This document shows, one piece after another, positions 9,619 to 18,257 of a stretch of DNA of 64,000 nucleotides. Under the pieces are notes generated by a model. That model did not search any database. It had not been told where the DNA came from and saw nothing but the letters and a program-made list of their open reading frames with translations. This DNA is from Flavobacterium sp. CECT 9288. GTDB taxonomy: Bacteria; Bacteroidota; Bacteroidia; Flavobacteriales; Flavobacteriaceae. Within the stretch, counting starts at the first letter, position 1. Each line of letters starts with the position of its first letter. The position numbers and the translations under genes are program-made. The stretch spans positions 2,729,501 through 2,793,500 of the forward strand of contig NZ_OU957226.1 of assembly GCF_918731615.1 (NCBI RefSeq). The letters are read 5' to 3'.

Positions 9619-9951
9619 ATGCACATTGAACTTTCAAAAGACAAACGATACTATAGCATAGGCGAAGTAGCCAAAGCTTTTGATGTAAATGCATCACTCA
9701 TTCGGTTTTGGGATAGTGAATTTGATATTTTAAAACCCAAGAAAAATGCAAAGGGCAACAGAATGTTTACGCCTGAGGATATTACCAATTTGCAATTGAT
9801 TTATCATTTGGTAAAAGAAAGAGGTTTTACACTTGAAGGAGCGAAAATTCATCTAAAAGAAGGTCAAAAGAAAACCTTGGATAAATTTGAAATTATTAGA
9901 AAACTAGAAGCGATACGAATGCAATTAACCAACATAAAAAACGAACTTTAA
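9619..9951 (+). CDS. MerR family transcriptional regulator
   Basis: 110 residues. The MerR winged helix-turn-helix occupies about residues 10-75 (YYSIGEVAKAF, then SLIRFWDSEF and GNRMFTPEDI), followed by a short helix (FEIIRKLEAIRMQL) that could give the dimer coiled coil. There is no effector-binding domain and no Cys cluster, so neither ligand nor metal can be inferred. The helix REGFTLEGAKIHLK is typical of the Bacteroidota single-domain members. It may be in a unit with the M23 gene upstream, separated by the heptamer array. Confidence 0.9.
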   Translation: MHIELSKDKRYYSIGEVAKAFDVNASLIRFWDSEFDILKPKKNAKGNRMFTPEDITNLQLIYHLVKERGFTLEGAKIHLKEGQKKTLDKFEIIRKLEAIRMQLTNIKNEL

Positions 9952-10014
9952 AACAAACCTCACCCGTGTGAGAAAAACTAAATAACTAAATTTTAAACAC
10001 TAAATTAAACAAAC

Positions 10015-10602
10015 ATGAGAAGATTTTTGCCTTGGATTATAGTAGCAGTTGTAATTTTTGTAATGTACAGCTGGGTTAAAGGGATCAACAACACTGCCGT
10101 AACTTTAAATCAAGATGTAGAACAGTCTTGGGGTGATGTACAAACTGCTTATCAAAGAAGAAATGACCTTATAGGCAACTTAGTAAACACTGTAAAAGGA
10201 GCCGCCGATTTTGAAAAAAGCACATTGACTGCTGTAATTGAAGCACGTTCTAAAGCAACTTCAGTAAAAATTGATCCAGCCAATATTACACCTGAGCAAT
10301 TAGCTGAATTTAACAAAGCTCAGAGCGGAGTAAGCAGCTCTTTATCAAGATTATTAGTTTCTGTTGAGGCATATCCTGAATTGAAAGCTAATCAAAACTT
10401 CTTGAAATTACAAGATGAGTTAGCAAGTACTGAAAATCAAATTTTAACGGCAAGAACACGTTTTAATGAAGCTGTTAAGCCATACAACTCTCATATCAAA
10501 ACATTCCCTAACAGTCTTTTTGCAGGTCTTTTTGGTTTTAAAGAGAAAACCTATTTTACTGCTGTTGAAGGTGCTGAAAAACCTGTTGAAGTAAAATTCT
10601 AA
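10015..10602 (+). CDS. LemA family protein
   Basis: 195 residues: a membrane segment at residues 5-21 with a short N-terminus, then the three-helix LemA core containing the signature VEQSWGDVQTAYQRRNDLI and the later ENQILTARTRFNEAV. LemA proteins are membrane-anchored helical proteins of unclear role, often encoded with TPM-domain proteins as here, where two TPM genes follow. The three genes probably form one unit, and co-occurrence suggests a shared envelope function. Length is typical. Confidence 0.95.
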   Translation: MRRFLPWIIVAVVIFVMYSWVKGINNTAVTLNQDVEQSWGDVQTAYQRRNDLIGNLVNTVKGAADFEKSTLTAVIEARSKATSVKIDPANITPEQLAEFNKAQSGVSSSLSRLLVSVEAYPELKANQNFLKLQDELASTENQILTARTRFNEAVKPYNSHIKTFPNSLFAGLFGFKEKTYFTAVEGAEKPVEVKF

Positions 10603-10694
10603 ACCTTATTTTTTATTTTGAATAACGATTTTTGATTACTACTTGCAAAATAGTGGGATTGAAAATCGTTATTTTTCACTCAAAACTATTTCCG

Positions 10695-11132
10695 ATGTCA
10701 AAAGTAGAAGATTTTTTAACCAAAGAAGAGGAACAAGAAATTGTAACAGCTATTTGTAATGCTGAAAAAAACACTTCGGGCGAGATTAGAGTTCACATCG
10801 AAAAAACCACCACTATGGATCATTTTGATCGTGCTATGGAAGTTTTTAACGAACTTAAAATGGATGCAACTGAACTCCAAAATGGTGTTTTGATCTATCT
10901 AGCGGTTGAAGATCGTAATTTTGTCATTTGCGGTGATAAAGGAATCAATGATGCTGTGAAAAGTGATTTTTGGGACAGTACTCGTGATGTAATGGTAGCG
11001 CACTTCAAAAAAGGAAATTTTAAACAAGGACTAATTGATGGCATTACAAGCGCGGGACAACAATTGCAACACTATTTCCCTTGGCAAGAAGGAGATACAA
11101 ATGAATTATCAAACGAAATATCTAGAGGATAA
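10695..11132 (+). CDS. TPM domain-containing protein (soluble)
   Basis: 145 residues from the ATG at 10695 (an upstream TTG at 10632 would add 21 unconserved residues and is not favoured). The TPM fold is seen in SGEIRVHIEKT, NGVLIYLAVEDRNFVICGDKGI and the terminal HFKKGNFKQGLIDGI. It has neither signal peptide nor membrane segment, unlike its neighbour. Its stop overlaps the next start by one base (TAATG), indicating translational coupling. TPM domains are linked to acid-phosphatase-like or assembly-factor roles; the specific role here is unknown. Confidence 0.88.
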   Translation: MSKVEDFLTKEEEQEIVTAICNAEKNTSGEIRVHIEKTTTMDHFDRAMEVFNELKMDATELQNGVLIYLAVEDRNFVICGDKGINDAVKSDFWDSTRDVMVAHFKKGNFKQGLIDGITSAGQQLQHYFPWQEGDTNELSNEISRG

Positions 11133-11944
11133 TGGTAGTACAAAAAAAGAATACCTTGTTGTATCTAAAACTATTTGTCACTTTATTTTTCGCACAAATA
11201 AGCTTTGCACAATTTACAATTCCGGAAAAACCAACTTTTCAAACTTCAGTTTATGATTATGCTAAGGTTTTAAGCGATAGCGAAAAAGCACAGCTTGAGG
11301 AAAAATTAGTCAAATATGCAGACTCTACTACTACTCAAATTGTGGTTATTACCATTGAAAGCCTTAAGGGCGAAGACATAGGAATTCTAACTCCTAAATG
11401 GGGGCAAACTTGGGGAATTGGTGGTACTGCACAAAATGATAATGGTGTTCTTATTTTATTAGCTAAAGCGGAACGAAAAATATGGATTTCAGCAGGATAT
11501 GGTCTTGAAGATCGATTGACGGCCGGAATTGGCGGTGAAATAACTCGAAACATTATTATTCCCGAATTTAAAGCCGGAAGTTATTACAATGGACTTGATA
11601 AAGGAACTGATGCACTTTTTGATGTTTTTAAGGGAAAATACAAAGGGAAACGAGTAGAGAAATCAAAAGAAAAAAAATTTCCTATTGTCCCAATTGTAGT
11701 CATTATAGTAGTTATCATCGTACTAGCTTCCCGAAATAAAGGCGGTGGTGGCAACTCTGGAAATCGCGGTGGTGGCTTTGGCCCTAGCCTTATGGATGTC
11801 ATCATACTTAGCAGTCTTGGCCGTGGTGGCGGAGGCGGAGGTTTTGGTGGTGGTTCTTCTGGAGGAGGATTTGGTGGAGGCGGATTCGGTGGTGGATTTG
11901 GCGGAGGCGGTTTTTCTGGAGGAGGATCTGGAGGCGACTGGTAA
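11132..11944 (+). CDS. TPM domain-containing protein with signal peptide, membrane helix and Gly-rich tail
   Basis: 270 residues. The signal peptide ends near ISFAQ (residue 27). The TPM domain spans about residues 35-165 (VYDYAKVLS, TTQIVVITIESLKGEDI, NGVLILLAKAERKIWISAGYGLE). A membrane helix (PIVPIVVIIVVIIVLAS) at about 185-203 is followed by a Gly-rich tail ending GGGSGGDW, the usual build of YgcG-type proteins. Translation is coupled to the upstream TPM gene. The domain is predicted to face the periplasm. Its place with LemA supports a common envelope role, which is inference. Confidence 0.92.
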   Translation: MVVQKKNTLLYLKLFVTLFFAQISFAQFTIPEKPTFQTSVYDYAKVLSDSEKAQLEEKLVKYADSTTTQIVVITIESLKGEDIGILTPKWGQTWGIGGTAQNDNGVLILLAKAERKIWISAGYGLEDRLTAGIGGEITRNIIIPEFKAGSYYNGLDKGTDALFDVFKGKYKGKRVEKSKEKKFPIVPIVVIIVVIIVLASRNKGGGGNSGNRGGGFGPSLMDVIILSSLGRGGGGGGFGGGSSGGGFGGGGFGGGFGGGGFSGGGSGGDW

Positions 11945-11990
11945 GATAATTTCGACCGTAATTTTAAAATACAATTTCATTTATAATTGT

Positions 11991-12028
11991 AACACTCTTG
12001 TTTGTGGCTTTGCTGAAATGAGAGTGTT
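11991..12028 (+). terminator. Weak hairpin after the LemA/TPM unit
   Basis: Arms AACACTCT / AGAGTGTT are perfect over 8 bp but the loop is 22 nt and only TTATTATAAA follows. It may end the unit or lie in the Rrf2 leader. Confidence 0.35.
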
Positions 12029-12045
12029 ATTATAAAACTATTTCC

Positions 12046-12459
12046 ATGCTTTCACAAAAAACCAAATATGCCCTTAAAGCACTGCTCTATCTAGCCGTGC
12101 AGGACGCAGACCATATCTCTAAAACAATTGAAATTGCCGAGTCGGCTTCTATTCCAAAAAAATTTTTGGAGCAAATTTTATTGGATCTAAAACGGGGTCA
12201 TTTTGTGGGTAGCAAGCAAGGAAAATTTGGAGGTTATTATCTTTTAAAATCAGGAAATGACATCACGCTAGCTGACATACACCGCCTGTTTGATGGAGCT
12301 ATTGCATTATTACCTTGCGCATCTTTAAATTTTTATGAGCCTTGTTCAGATTGTAAAACAGAGTCTGAATGCAGCCTACGTCATGGTTTAATGCTTATTC
12401 GAGATGAGACCTTAAAAGCCATGCAAGGCATTACCATAGCCTCATTAGTCAAAAAATAA
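12046..12459 (+). CDS. Rrf2 family transcriptional regulator, probable Fe-S sensor
   Basis: 137 residues. The N-terminal winged helix (LSQKTKYALKALLYLAV, then ASIPKKFLEQILLDLKRGHFV with the GGYYLLK wing) is typical Rrf2. Four cysteines cluster near residues 85-107 (LPC, EPC, SDC, SEC), the region that holds the Fe-S ligands of IscR/NsrR-type members, so cluster binding is plausible. It lies directly upstream of a Cys/Met leader peptide and a TonB receptor whose leader carries two direct repeats (12465-12482 and 12642-12660); these could be its operators. Rrf2 members control iron-sulfur, NO or cysteine responses; a sulfur link is favoured by the leader, as inference. Confidence 0.92.
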   Translation: MLSQKTKYALKALLYLAVQDADHISKTIEIAESASIPKKFLEQILLDLKRGHFVGSKQGKFGGYYLLKSGNDITLADIHRLFDGAIALLPCASLNFYEPCSDCKTESECSLRHGLMLIRDETLKAMQGITIASLVKK

Positions 12460-12464
12460 AAATT

Positions 12465-12482
12465 TTATTTTAAACTCTACTA
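12465..12482 (+). promoter_or_regulatory. Direct repeat TTATTTTAAACTCTACTA, copy 1 (candidate Rrf2 operator)
   Basis: The 18-bp sequence lies just upstream of the -7 element at 12500 and reappears at 12642-12660 with a single extra A. Downstream ATAGAATTT partly completes an inverted repeat with AAACTCTA. Position next to an Rrf2 gene suggests a regulator site; this is inference. Confidence 0.4.
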
Positions 12483-12499
12483 TTTTTATAGAATTTATA

Positions 12500-12507
12500 T
12501 ATATTTG
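12500..12507 (+). promoter_or_regulatory. -7 element TATATTTG of the leader peptide/TonB receptor unit
   Basis: Exact TAnnTTTG match followed by CACC, 37 bp before the leader ATG at 12544. Copy 1 of the TTTAAACTCTACTA repeat occupies the -20 to -35 zone where a repressor would act. Confidence 0.5.
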
Positions 12508-12543
12508 CACCAAAATATTAATAGTAACTCTATTTAAAGCAAG

Positions 12544-12630
12544 ATGAAAAAGATGCAAGTACAAAAATCCCCAGAAGTTTTCAAAAAATTAAACCCCAGA
12601 TCAATCGGCTGTATGATGTGTATGTGTTAG
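12544..12630 (+). CDS. 28-residue leader peptide ending in Cys-Met codons
   Basis: A short frame of 29 codons: MKKMQVQKSPEVFKKLNPRS then IGCMMCMC and TAG. Two features support translation: it sits 37 bp after a good -7 element and 49 bp before the TonB-receptor ATG, and its last six codons are Cys-Met-Met-Cys-Met-Cys, a composition hard to explain by chance in this AT-rich gap. Cys-rich leader peptides are known regulators of sulfur-assimilation genes in other bacteria (mycobacterial poly-Cys short ORFs). The final codons (12617-12627) can base-pair with 12664-12674, just ahead of the receptor start. I infer a cysteine- or methionine-responsive attenuator. An alternative is a small metal-binding peptide. 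Confidence 0.6.
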   Translation: MKKMQVQKSPEVFKKLNPRSIGCMMCMC

Positions 12631-12674
12631 AAATAAAAAAATTATTTTAAAACTCTACTAATTACATATACATA
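12617..12674 (+). promoter_or_regulatory. Possible RNA hairpin linking leader codons to the receptor start region
   Basis: Bases 12617-12627 (TGTGTATGTGT) can pair with 12664-12674 (ACATATACATA) over 11 bp including two G-U pairs. The left arm consists of the terminal Cys-Met-Cys codons; the right arm ends 5 bp before the receptor ATG. A ribosome on the leader would open it. The second TTTAAAACTCTACTA repeat (12642-12660) lies in the loop. Pairing is low in GC and could be chance. Confidence 0.3.
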
Positions 12675-12679
12675 CTATA

Positions 12680-15277
12680 ATGAAAAATATTTATCTAAAA
12701 CTAAGCACAACTTTATTATTTTTTCTAGTTTTCTCCACTTCTTTTGCTCAAGTACTTCTTGAAGGAAAAGTAAAAGACGAACAAGATGCCCCAATTGAAG
12801 GTGTCAACATCGTTCTAAAAGGTACCACAAACACTACTACAACGCTAGCTGATGGAACTTTCAGTATTGAAGCAAAGTCACTTCCTTTCACACTTATTGT
12901 ACAATACGCAGGCTACAACACCAAAGAAATTAAAATCACCGAATTGCCTACCAACGTAAAACCACTGGAGATTATCATTTCATACGGAGAAGAAAAAGTA
13001 CTCTCTGAAGTGGTTGTTACCTCTCGTAGAAGAATAGAAAAAGTACAAGATATTCCAATTGCTGTATCTGTAGTAACTGGAAAACAAGCAGAACAAGCAG
13101 GTGCTTTCAATGTAAATCGAGTGAAAGAATTGATTCCTTCGGTACAATTGTACTCCTCAAATCCTAGAAATACGGGTATCAACATTAGAGGACTTGGTTC
13201 GCCATACGGACTTACTAATGATGGGATTGATCCTGGTGTTGGTTTTTATGTTGACGGTGTGTATTATTCGCGTCCAGCAGCCACCACTTTAGACTTTGTA
13301 GATATTGATCGCATTGAAGTATTGCGCGGACCACAAGGATCACTTTTTGGCAAAAACACAACCTCAGGTGCTTTTAACATTACCACCAGAAAACCAAGTT
13401 TCACATCTGGTGCTGATTTTGAAGTGAGCTATGGAAATTACGGTTTCCTGCAAGCTAAAACATCAATAACAGGTGCGTTAAGTAAAAAACTAGCTGGTCG
13501 AATCTCATTTTCTGGAACACAAAGAGACGGATTAATTGACAACGTAGCCACTGGAAGACCTACAAATACCTTAAACAATCAAGGAATTAGAGGCCAATTA
13601 TTGTACAATGCTTCTGAAAACACGAACATTTTATTCGCTGCTGACATCACTACACAGCGTCCTGATGGATATGCGCAAGTTATTGCTGGTGTAGCGCCAA
13701 CGCAAAGAGCCGCTTACCGCCAATTTGATGCCATCATTGCCGATTTGAATTACCAACTCCCGAGCAGAAATGCTTTTGACCGTAAAATTGATCACGATAC
13801 GCCATGGCGTTCTGGACAAGATTTAGGTGGCGCATCGCTTAACGTAGATACTAAAATAGGTAAAGGAACTTTGACCTCAACTACAGCATGGCGTTTTTGG
13901 AACTGGGATCCTTCAAACGATAGAGATTTTACAGGACTTCAAGTTTTGGCGAAATCACAAAATCCAGCCAGACATACGCAGTTGACTCAAGAAATTCGCT
14001 ATGCAGGACAAGTGTCTTCTAAATTAAGCGGAGTAATTGGTGCCTTTTTTATCGATCAAACTGTTAAGATTAGAGGAACAGAAGAATCTGGAAATGCACA
14101 ATGGCGTTTTTCTCAATCGCCAGTAAACTACAACAATAATGGGGTTTCAACTCCTGTACCTCTTGCTAGATGGGCTGAACCAGGATTGCTTGAAGGTTAC
14201 GGAATACGCACTATTGCTGATATTCATGCTGTAAGTGCGGCTTTGTTTGGTCAATTAGATTGGCAAGTTACGGATAGATTGCACATCCTACCAGGCTTAC
14301 GCTACAATTACGACAAAAAGGAATCAAATTACGACCGTCAAACGTACGGAGGTTTACAAACCAACGACCCACAATTATTGGCAATAAAAAGAGCGGTGTA
14401 CACCAACCAAACCTTCTCTGCTAACAAAGACAAATTTGACTTTTCAGGAAATATAACCGTGAATTACAAAGCGACTGATAAAATTAATGGCTACGCTACT
14501 TATGCTAAAAGTTACAAACCAGTGGGCGTAAACGTAGCCGGATTGCCTACTCCTGCTGCAGGACAAACATTGGCTGATCTTGCTGTAATTAGACCCGAAG
14601 ACGTAAATCACTATGAAATTGGAATAAAAACCTCTCCGTTCAAAAGAGCTATTTTAAACCTGACTTTGTACAATACGGATATCAAAGATTTCCAAACCAA
14701 TGTACAGGCAGCTGAATTAGGAGTAAATCGTGGTTACCTAGCCAATGCAGACAAAGTACGTGTACGAGGTGCCGAAGTGGATGCTAGTTTTGTAGTCAAT
14801 GAACATTTTACTTTCAACGGGGCATTAAGCTACACGGATGGAAAATATATTAAATTCACTAATGCTCCGCTACCACTTGAAGAAACGGGAGCTCCTGTAT
14901 CATTCAAAGATGTGTCTGGAACTACTTTGCCTGGTGTTTCAAAATGGGCCGGAAGTTTAGGCGGAGAATATACCAAATCAGCTAAGTTTTTTAGCAACCT
15001 AGGTAAATTCTTTGTGGCAATTGACTCGTATGCACGTTCTGAATTTTCATCAAGTCCATCGGCTTCAAAATACTTGGTGGTTCAAGGATATGCTATCTTT
15101 AACGGTCGTTTCGGATTTAGAGCAACCGAAGGATTATCTGTTAACTTTTGGGGTCGAAACTTATTGAACAAAGATTACTTTGAGCAATTATTACCAGCTG
15201 GCGGAAATTCTGGACATTATGCCGGTGTTTTAGGCGACCAAAGAACCTACGGAATTACCTTGAAGTATTCGTTGTAA
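12680..15277 (+). CDS. TonB-dependent outer-membrane receptor with carboxypeptidase-like regulatory domain
   Basis: 865 residues. A signal peptide ends at SFAQ (residue 24). Residues 27-100 form the carboxypeptidase D regulatory-like domain usual in Bacteroidota receptors (GTTNTTTTLADGTF). A TonB-box-like segment (LSEVVVTSRRR) precedes the plug (IPIAVSVVTGKQAEQ, RGPQGSLFGKNTTSGAFNI), then a 22-strand barrel ending in YGITLKYSL. No SusD partner gene follows, so it is of the siderophore/vitamin/sulfonate class rather than a glycan SusCD pair. The upstream Rrf2 regulator and Cys/Met leader suggest a ligand containing sulfur, or metal tied to Fe-S supply; this is inference. A strong terminator follows. 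Confidence 0.95.
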   Translation: MKNIYLKLSTTLLFFLVFSTSFAQVLLEGKVKDEQDAPIEGVNIVLKGTTNTTTTLADGTFSIEAKSLPFTLIVQYAGYNTKEIKITELPTNVKPLEIIISYGEEKVLSEVVVTSRRRIEKVQDIPIAVSVVTGKQAEQAGAFNVNRVKELIPSVQLYSSNPRNTGINIRGLGSPYGLTNDGIDPGVGFYVDGVYYSRPAATTLDFVDIDRIEVLRGPQGSLFGKNTTSGAFNITTRKPSFTSGADFEVSYGNYGFLQAKTSITGALSKKLAGRISFSGTQRDGLIDNVATGRPTNTLNNQGIRGQLLYNASENTNILFAADITTQRPDGYAQVIAGVAPTQRAAYRQFDAIIADLNYQLPSRNAFDRKIDHDTPWRSGQDLGGASLNVDTKIGKGTLTSTTAWRFWNWDPSNDRDFTGLQVLAKSQNPARHTQLTQEIRYAGQVSSKLSGVIGAFFIDQTVKIRGTEESGNAQWRFSQSPVNYNNNGVSTPVPLARWAEPGLLEGYGIRTIADIHAVSAALFGQLDWQVTDRLHILPGLRYNYDKKESNYDRQTYGGLQTNDPQLLAIKRAVYTNQTFSANKDKFDFSGNITVNYKATDKINGYATYAKSYKPVGVNVAGLPTPAAGQTLADLAVIRPEDVNHYEIGIKTSPFKRAILNLTLYNTDIKDFQTNVQAAELGVNRGYLANADKVRVRGAEVDASFVVNEHFTFNGALSYTDGKYIKFTNAPLPLEETGAPVSFKDVSGTTLPGVSKWAGSLGGEYTKSAKFFSNLGKFFVAIDSYARSEFSSSPSASKYLVVQGYAIFNGRFGFRATEGLSVNFWGRNLLNKDYFEQLLPAGGNSGHYAGVLGDQRTYGITLKYSL

Positions 15278-15301
15278 ACAGCAACTTTATCCCTTAATAA
15301 T

Positions 15302-15342
15302 ACAGCACCGCTATCCTATGAGTTAGCGGTGCTGTTTTTTTT
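15302..15342 (+). terminator. Terminator of the TonB receptor gene
   Basis: Perfect 12-bp arms ACAGCACCGCTA / TAGCGGTGCTGT with a 10-nt loop and a T-run. Confidence 0.9.
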
Positions 15343-15399
15343 ATAAGTAATGAATTAAATCAACAGATACCTAACTGCTTTAAAATGGCTGACTTTGTG

Positions 15400-15407
15400 T
15401 ACATTTG
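15400..15407 (+). promoter_or_regulatory. -7 element TACATTTG of the DUF2490 gene
   Basis: Exact TAnnTTTG match followed by CAACC, 19 bp before the ATG at 15426. This places the alternative start at 15405 inside the promoter. Confidence 0.5.
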
Positions 15408-15425
15408 CAACCATTTTTAAAACTA

Positions 15426-16166
15426 ATGACTCATAAATTCCTTTTCATTTGTACACTACTCTGTTTGGGGCTACAAGCACAAACCGTAAAAAAAGTGGAC
15501 CACCAAAGTATTGTATGGACGCGCTATTACAACCAATTGCTGTTGAGTGAAAAATGGTCCTTACATTCTGAAATTGACAATAGAGTTTTCACAAAACCCA
15601 TTCAGCAAAATGTTTACGTGTTGCGTATGCAAGGACGTTACAGAATAAACAGCCATCTGGAAACCGGTGCTGGTTTAGCTCATTTTTCTGTTACTACGCA
15701 AATCCCAGAAATCAATCCCGACTTTAGAATTCCTGAATACCGCGGGCAACAAGACTTGACTTGGAGAATCAGCGGCAAAAAACTAGTGCTCAACCAGCGT
15801 TTTCAGGTAGAGGAACGTTTTATTCACAACGCTAATGCCGCGGGATTACTACCCGGAAGTACTTTTTCATGGCGTTTTAGATACCGCCTACAGGGAGATT
15901 ATACGTTTTGGAAAAAAGAAAACCAAGCTATTAAAGCCATTCTCTCTGATGAAATCATGTTGAATGCTGGAAAATCAACCCGTAAAAACACCTTTGACCA
16001 AAACAGAATTTACGCAGCGATACATTTTCAAGCTAGCAACCATTTTTCGTATGAGTTAGGCTACCTCAACAGTTATCAAAGGCGACCTAGCGGTGTTGAT
16101 TTTTTTGATCGTGATATTATCCGATTGAGTGTTTTTCATCGTTTGAATTGGAAAAACAAATCCTAA
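15426..16166 (+). CDS. DUF2490 domain-containing outer-membrane protein
   Basis: 246 residues from ATG 15426. The signal peptide ends LQAQ near residue 19. The body is a run of amphipathic beta strands (WSLHSEIDNRVF, NVYVLRMQGRYRI, KLVLNQRFQVEERFI, ATIHFQASNHFSYELGYL-like), fitting the DUF2490 family of small predicted beta-barrels. It ends with a basic, Asn-rich tail instead of the usual terminal Phe. Function of the family is unknown; it often accompanies TonB receptors, and it follows one here but with its own promoter. Confidence 0.82.
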   Translation: MTHKFLFICTLLCLGLQAQTVKKVDHQSIVWTRYYNQLLLSEKWSLHSEIDNRVFTKPIQQNVYVLRMQGRYRINSHLETGAGLAHFSVTTQIPEINPDFRIPEYRGQQDLTWRISGKKLVLNQRFQVEERFIHNANAAGLLPGSTFSWRFRYRLQGDYTFWKKENQAIKAILSDEIMLNAGKSTRKNTFDQNRIYAAIHFQASNHFSYELGYLNSYQRRPSGVDFFDRDIIRLSVFHRLNWKNKS

Positions 16167-16328
16167 AAATAATCCCGAATTTCTTCGGGACTATCGTTCT
16201 TGGTAATATAGCTGATTTATGACTAAATTAAGCTAATTCTTTGGATTTGCAAAATATTACAAATACAAAACAATCTTCCCGTTAAGCCTGATTCCAGCCT
16301 ATTGCTCACTAGCTGTTATATGCAGTCT

Positions 16329-18257
16329 TTATTGTTTAGGGATGTTTTTCAAACTTGGATTTTCTTTCGTATAATATTCTCCAACAACTAGATTACTCTG
16401 GTTTAGTTCGTCTGTAATGTAAGAAGTTGTATAAATCATTTGGTAGCTATTTGGGTCGTAATTCCCAACTCTGTCAATTAATAATTTTTGTAGATTTTGA
16501 GCTCTTTTCGTTTCTATACCTTTGTCCTCCATATTATCTGCAAATATGAATCTTGGGTATCTCATACCATCTATATGTAATGATGCTAAAAAAATGGAGA
16601 ATCTTGCAGAAACCTTCAAATAGAAATTTGAACTTGCTGAATATTTTGAGAATTTATTTGATAAGAATGCTATATTATTAGAATAGTCAATAAAGAAGTC
16701 GCTTGCATTCTTAAATTCGTCTTGTCTATCCAAGTCATTGTTAAGTAAGTAAACGCCCTCTTCTCGGATTTTCTCATTAATTGCTTCTTTTAATTTTACT
16801 TGAGCCTTTTCAGCTCTAAATATATAAGTTTTTAAAAAATTTACCTCTTTTTCAAGTTGATTCTTTTTTTGGATTAACTTATCATAAAGTTCTGCATTTT
16901 CTAACATAGTTCTATATTGAAGAATTTCCCCGTCAATAAATCCTTTTTTACTATTAAGATTATCAATAGTTTCTTCATTGAATGACTTTACATCTACCAA
17001 TGCAATATTTACCTGTTTTTGCAAGTCTTGAAGTTTGCCAATTTCGGCAGTATATTTTGACTCTATTGTTAATAAATTACGTTTATTCAGTTCTAGTAAT
17101 TTTTGCGATTCATTAATTTGAAAACCAATTTCTAATTCCATTCTTCTAGCTTGAACAACACCAAATGATTCATCAATTGGTTCTTTACACAATTTACAAT
17201 TTGAACCGTCTTCTTTTGGTTTAATTCTAGTGAGGCATTCAGGACAATATTCTAAAGGCAGATTACCTAAAAACTCTCTTGTATGAATTGAATTTTTTAA
17301 GGCTTTAATCTTTTTGCTTAATGTTTCTACAAAATATGTAGAATCCTCAATCTCATTATTCAAAAAAGAGATTTGTTCTTCTAAATCAATTACAATTTTT
17401 CTTTGAATAATTGAATCTTCGGTTAATTTTTGGAAAGATAACTTAGAACCCTCTTCATAATTTACTTCTTTCTCTTTATTTCTTATAGATACAATTTCAT
17501 CCTGAATATCTGATATATCTTTTTCTCTGTTCTCAATAGCCGTCGTTAAATGAACAGGACTTAAAGATAAAGGGTCAGAAAAAAAGTGAGATGTAGCTTT
17601 TATTTCACTTTTTATCCCCTCAAATTCTTTCTCGGCTGATATTAAACGTTTCTTATTTTCATACAATTTTTCATTATAGACACCAAGTAACAAGTCTGAA
17701 ACAGTTTCTCTAGTTAATTGACTGTCAAAATGTTCATAGTAAAACAACGAACTAGTTGGCGAATCTTGATCAATATATAATAGTCGCAAAATTTGGTGAA
17801 ACGTAATATTATTATCTCCTTTAACAATTGGTAAGCCAAGATTATCAAATAACACATTTGAGAAGCTTTTGCTTGTTTCGGTTGTTTTATAGCCGAATTT
17901 TTGCCATCCCTTATCAAAAGGAGGGTTAAAACTCTCTTCCATATTACCCCAATAAAAATAGAGAGGAGTTTGAGTACTTATGTTTCCATCTTCATCTTTT
18001 ACAATATCACGTTTTATTGTAAATATTGCATTATTCATTTCTACTTCTGCAATTGCTTGCGAACACAATCTAGCTTCAGGAACAAAATCATTGAAAGCGC
18101 CACCTAATACATAAAATATAAAATGTGTAATTGTTGATTTACCACTACTATTATCTCCTCTAATGATATTAACTCCCTTATGAAATTTTTCATCATAAGC
18201 TATTTTATTATCGTCCGTTATAATTCGTAGTCTATTTAGAAAAATATTATTACGCAT
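16329..18257 (-). CDS. SMC/Rad50-like AAA ATPase of an ABC-three-component system
   Basis: 642 residues. Walker A is GDNSSGKST at 34-42. The middle is two long coiled-coil arms with a zinc-hook-like turn, CPECL near residue 337 and CKLC near 355, between them. Walker B is the FIFADNMED segment near residue 567; the usual ABC Glu is in DNMEDKG. This is the build of Rad50/SbcC-type ATPases in conflict systems. Its start overlaps the stop of the middle-component gene by 8 bp. In ABC-3C systems the ATPase is thought to sense invading nucleoprotein and license an effector. No nuclease subunit of the SbcD type is nearby, which argues against a repair SbcCD pair. Confidence 0.85.
   Translation of the reverse strand: MRNNIFLNRLRIITDDNKIAYDEKFHKGVNIIRGDNSSGKSTITHFIFYVLGGAFNDFVPEARLCSQAIAEVEMNNAIFTIKRDIVKDEDGNISTQTPLYFYWGNMEESFNPPFDKGWQKFGYKTTETSKSFSNVLFDNLGLPIVKGDNNITFHQILRLLYIDQDSPTSSLFYYEHFDSQLTRETVSDLLLGVYNEKLYENKKRLISAEKEFEGIKSEIKATSHFFSDPLSLSPVHLTTAIENREKDISDIQDEIVSIRNKEKEVNYEEGSKLSFQKLTEDSIIQRKIVIDLEEQISFLNNEIEDSTYFVETLSKKIKALKNSIHTREFLGNLPLEYCPECLTRIKPKEDGSNCKLCKEPIDESFGVVQARRMELEIGFQINESQKLLELNKRNLLTIESKYTAEIGKLQDLQKQVNIALVDVKSFNEETIDNLNSKKGFIDGEILQYRTMLENAELYDKLIQKKNQLEKEVNFLKTYIFRAEKAQVKLKEAINEKIREEGVYLLNNDLDRQDEFKNASDFFIDYSNNIAFLSNKFSKYSASSNFYLKVSARFSIFLASLHIDGMRYPRFIFADNMEDKGIETKRAQNLQKLLIDRVGNYDPNSYQMIYTTSYITDELNQSNLVVGEYYTKENPSLKNIPKQ

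Noticed and set aside
9447..9644. Minus-strand 65-residue frame over the heptamer array (HLTFHISHFT repeats)
   Set aside because: It is the translation of a 7-bp tandem repeat with no start context; the array explains it fully.
11723..12035. Two long frames opposite and shifted to the Gly-rich tail of the TPM gene
   Set aside because: They mirror GGN codons of the real gene and have low-complexity products.
16250..16325. attC integron site beside the ABC-3C operon
   Set aside because: GTTAAGC and GTTATATGC look similar to core sites, but the required RYYYAAC/GTTRRRY pairing and the hairpin are not present; only the 10-bp inverted repeat is supported.
16329..18257. SbcC of an SbcCD repair nuclease
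   Set aside because: No SbcD-type phosphoesterase is adjacent; the operon partners are small helical proteins, and the ATPase is shorter than SbcC.
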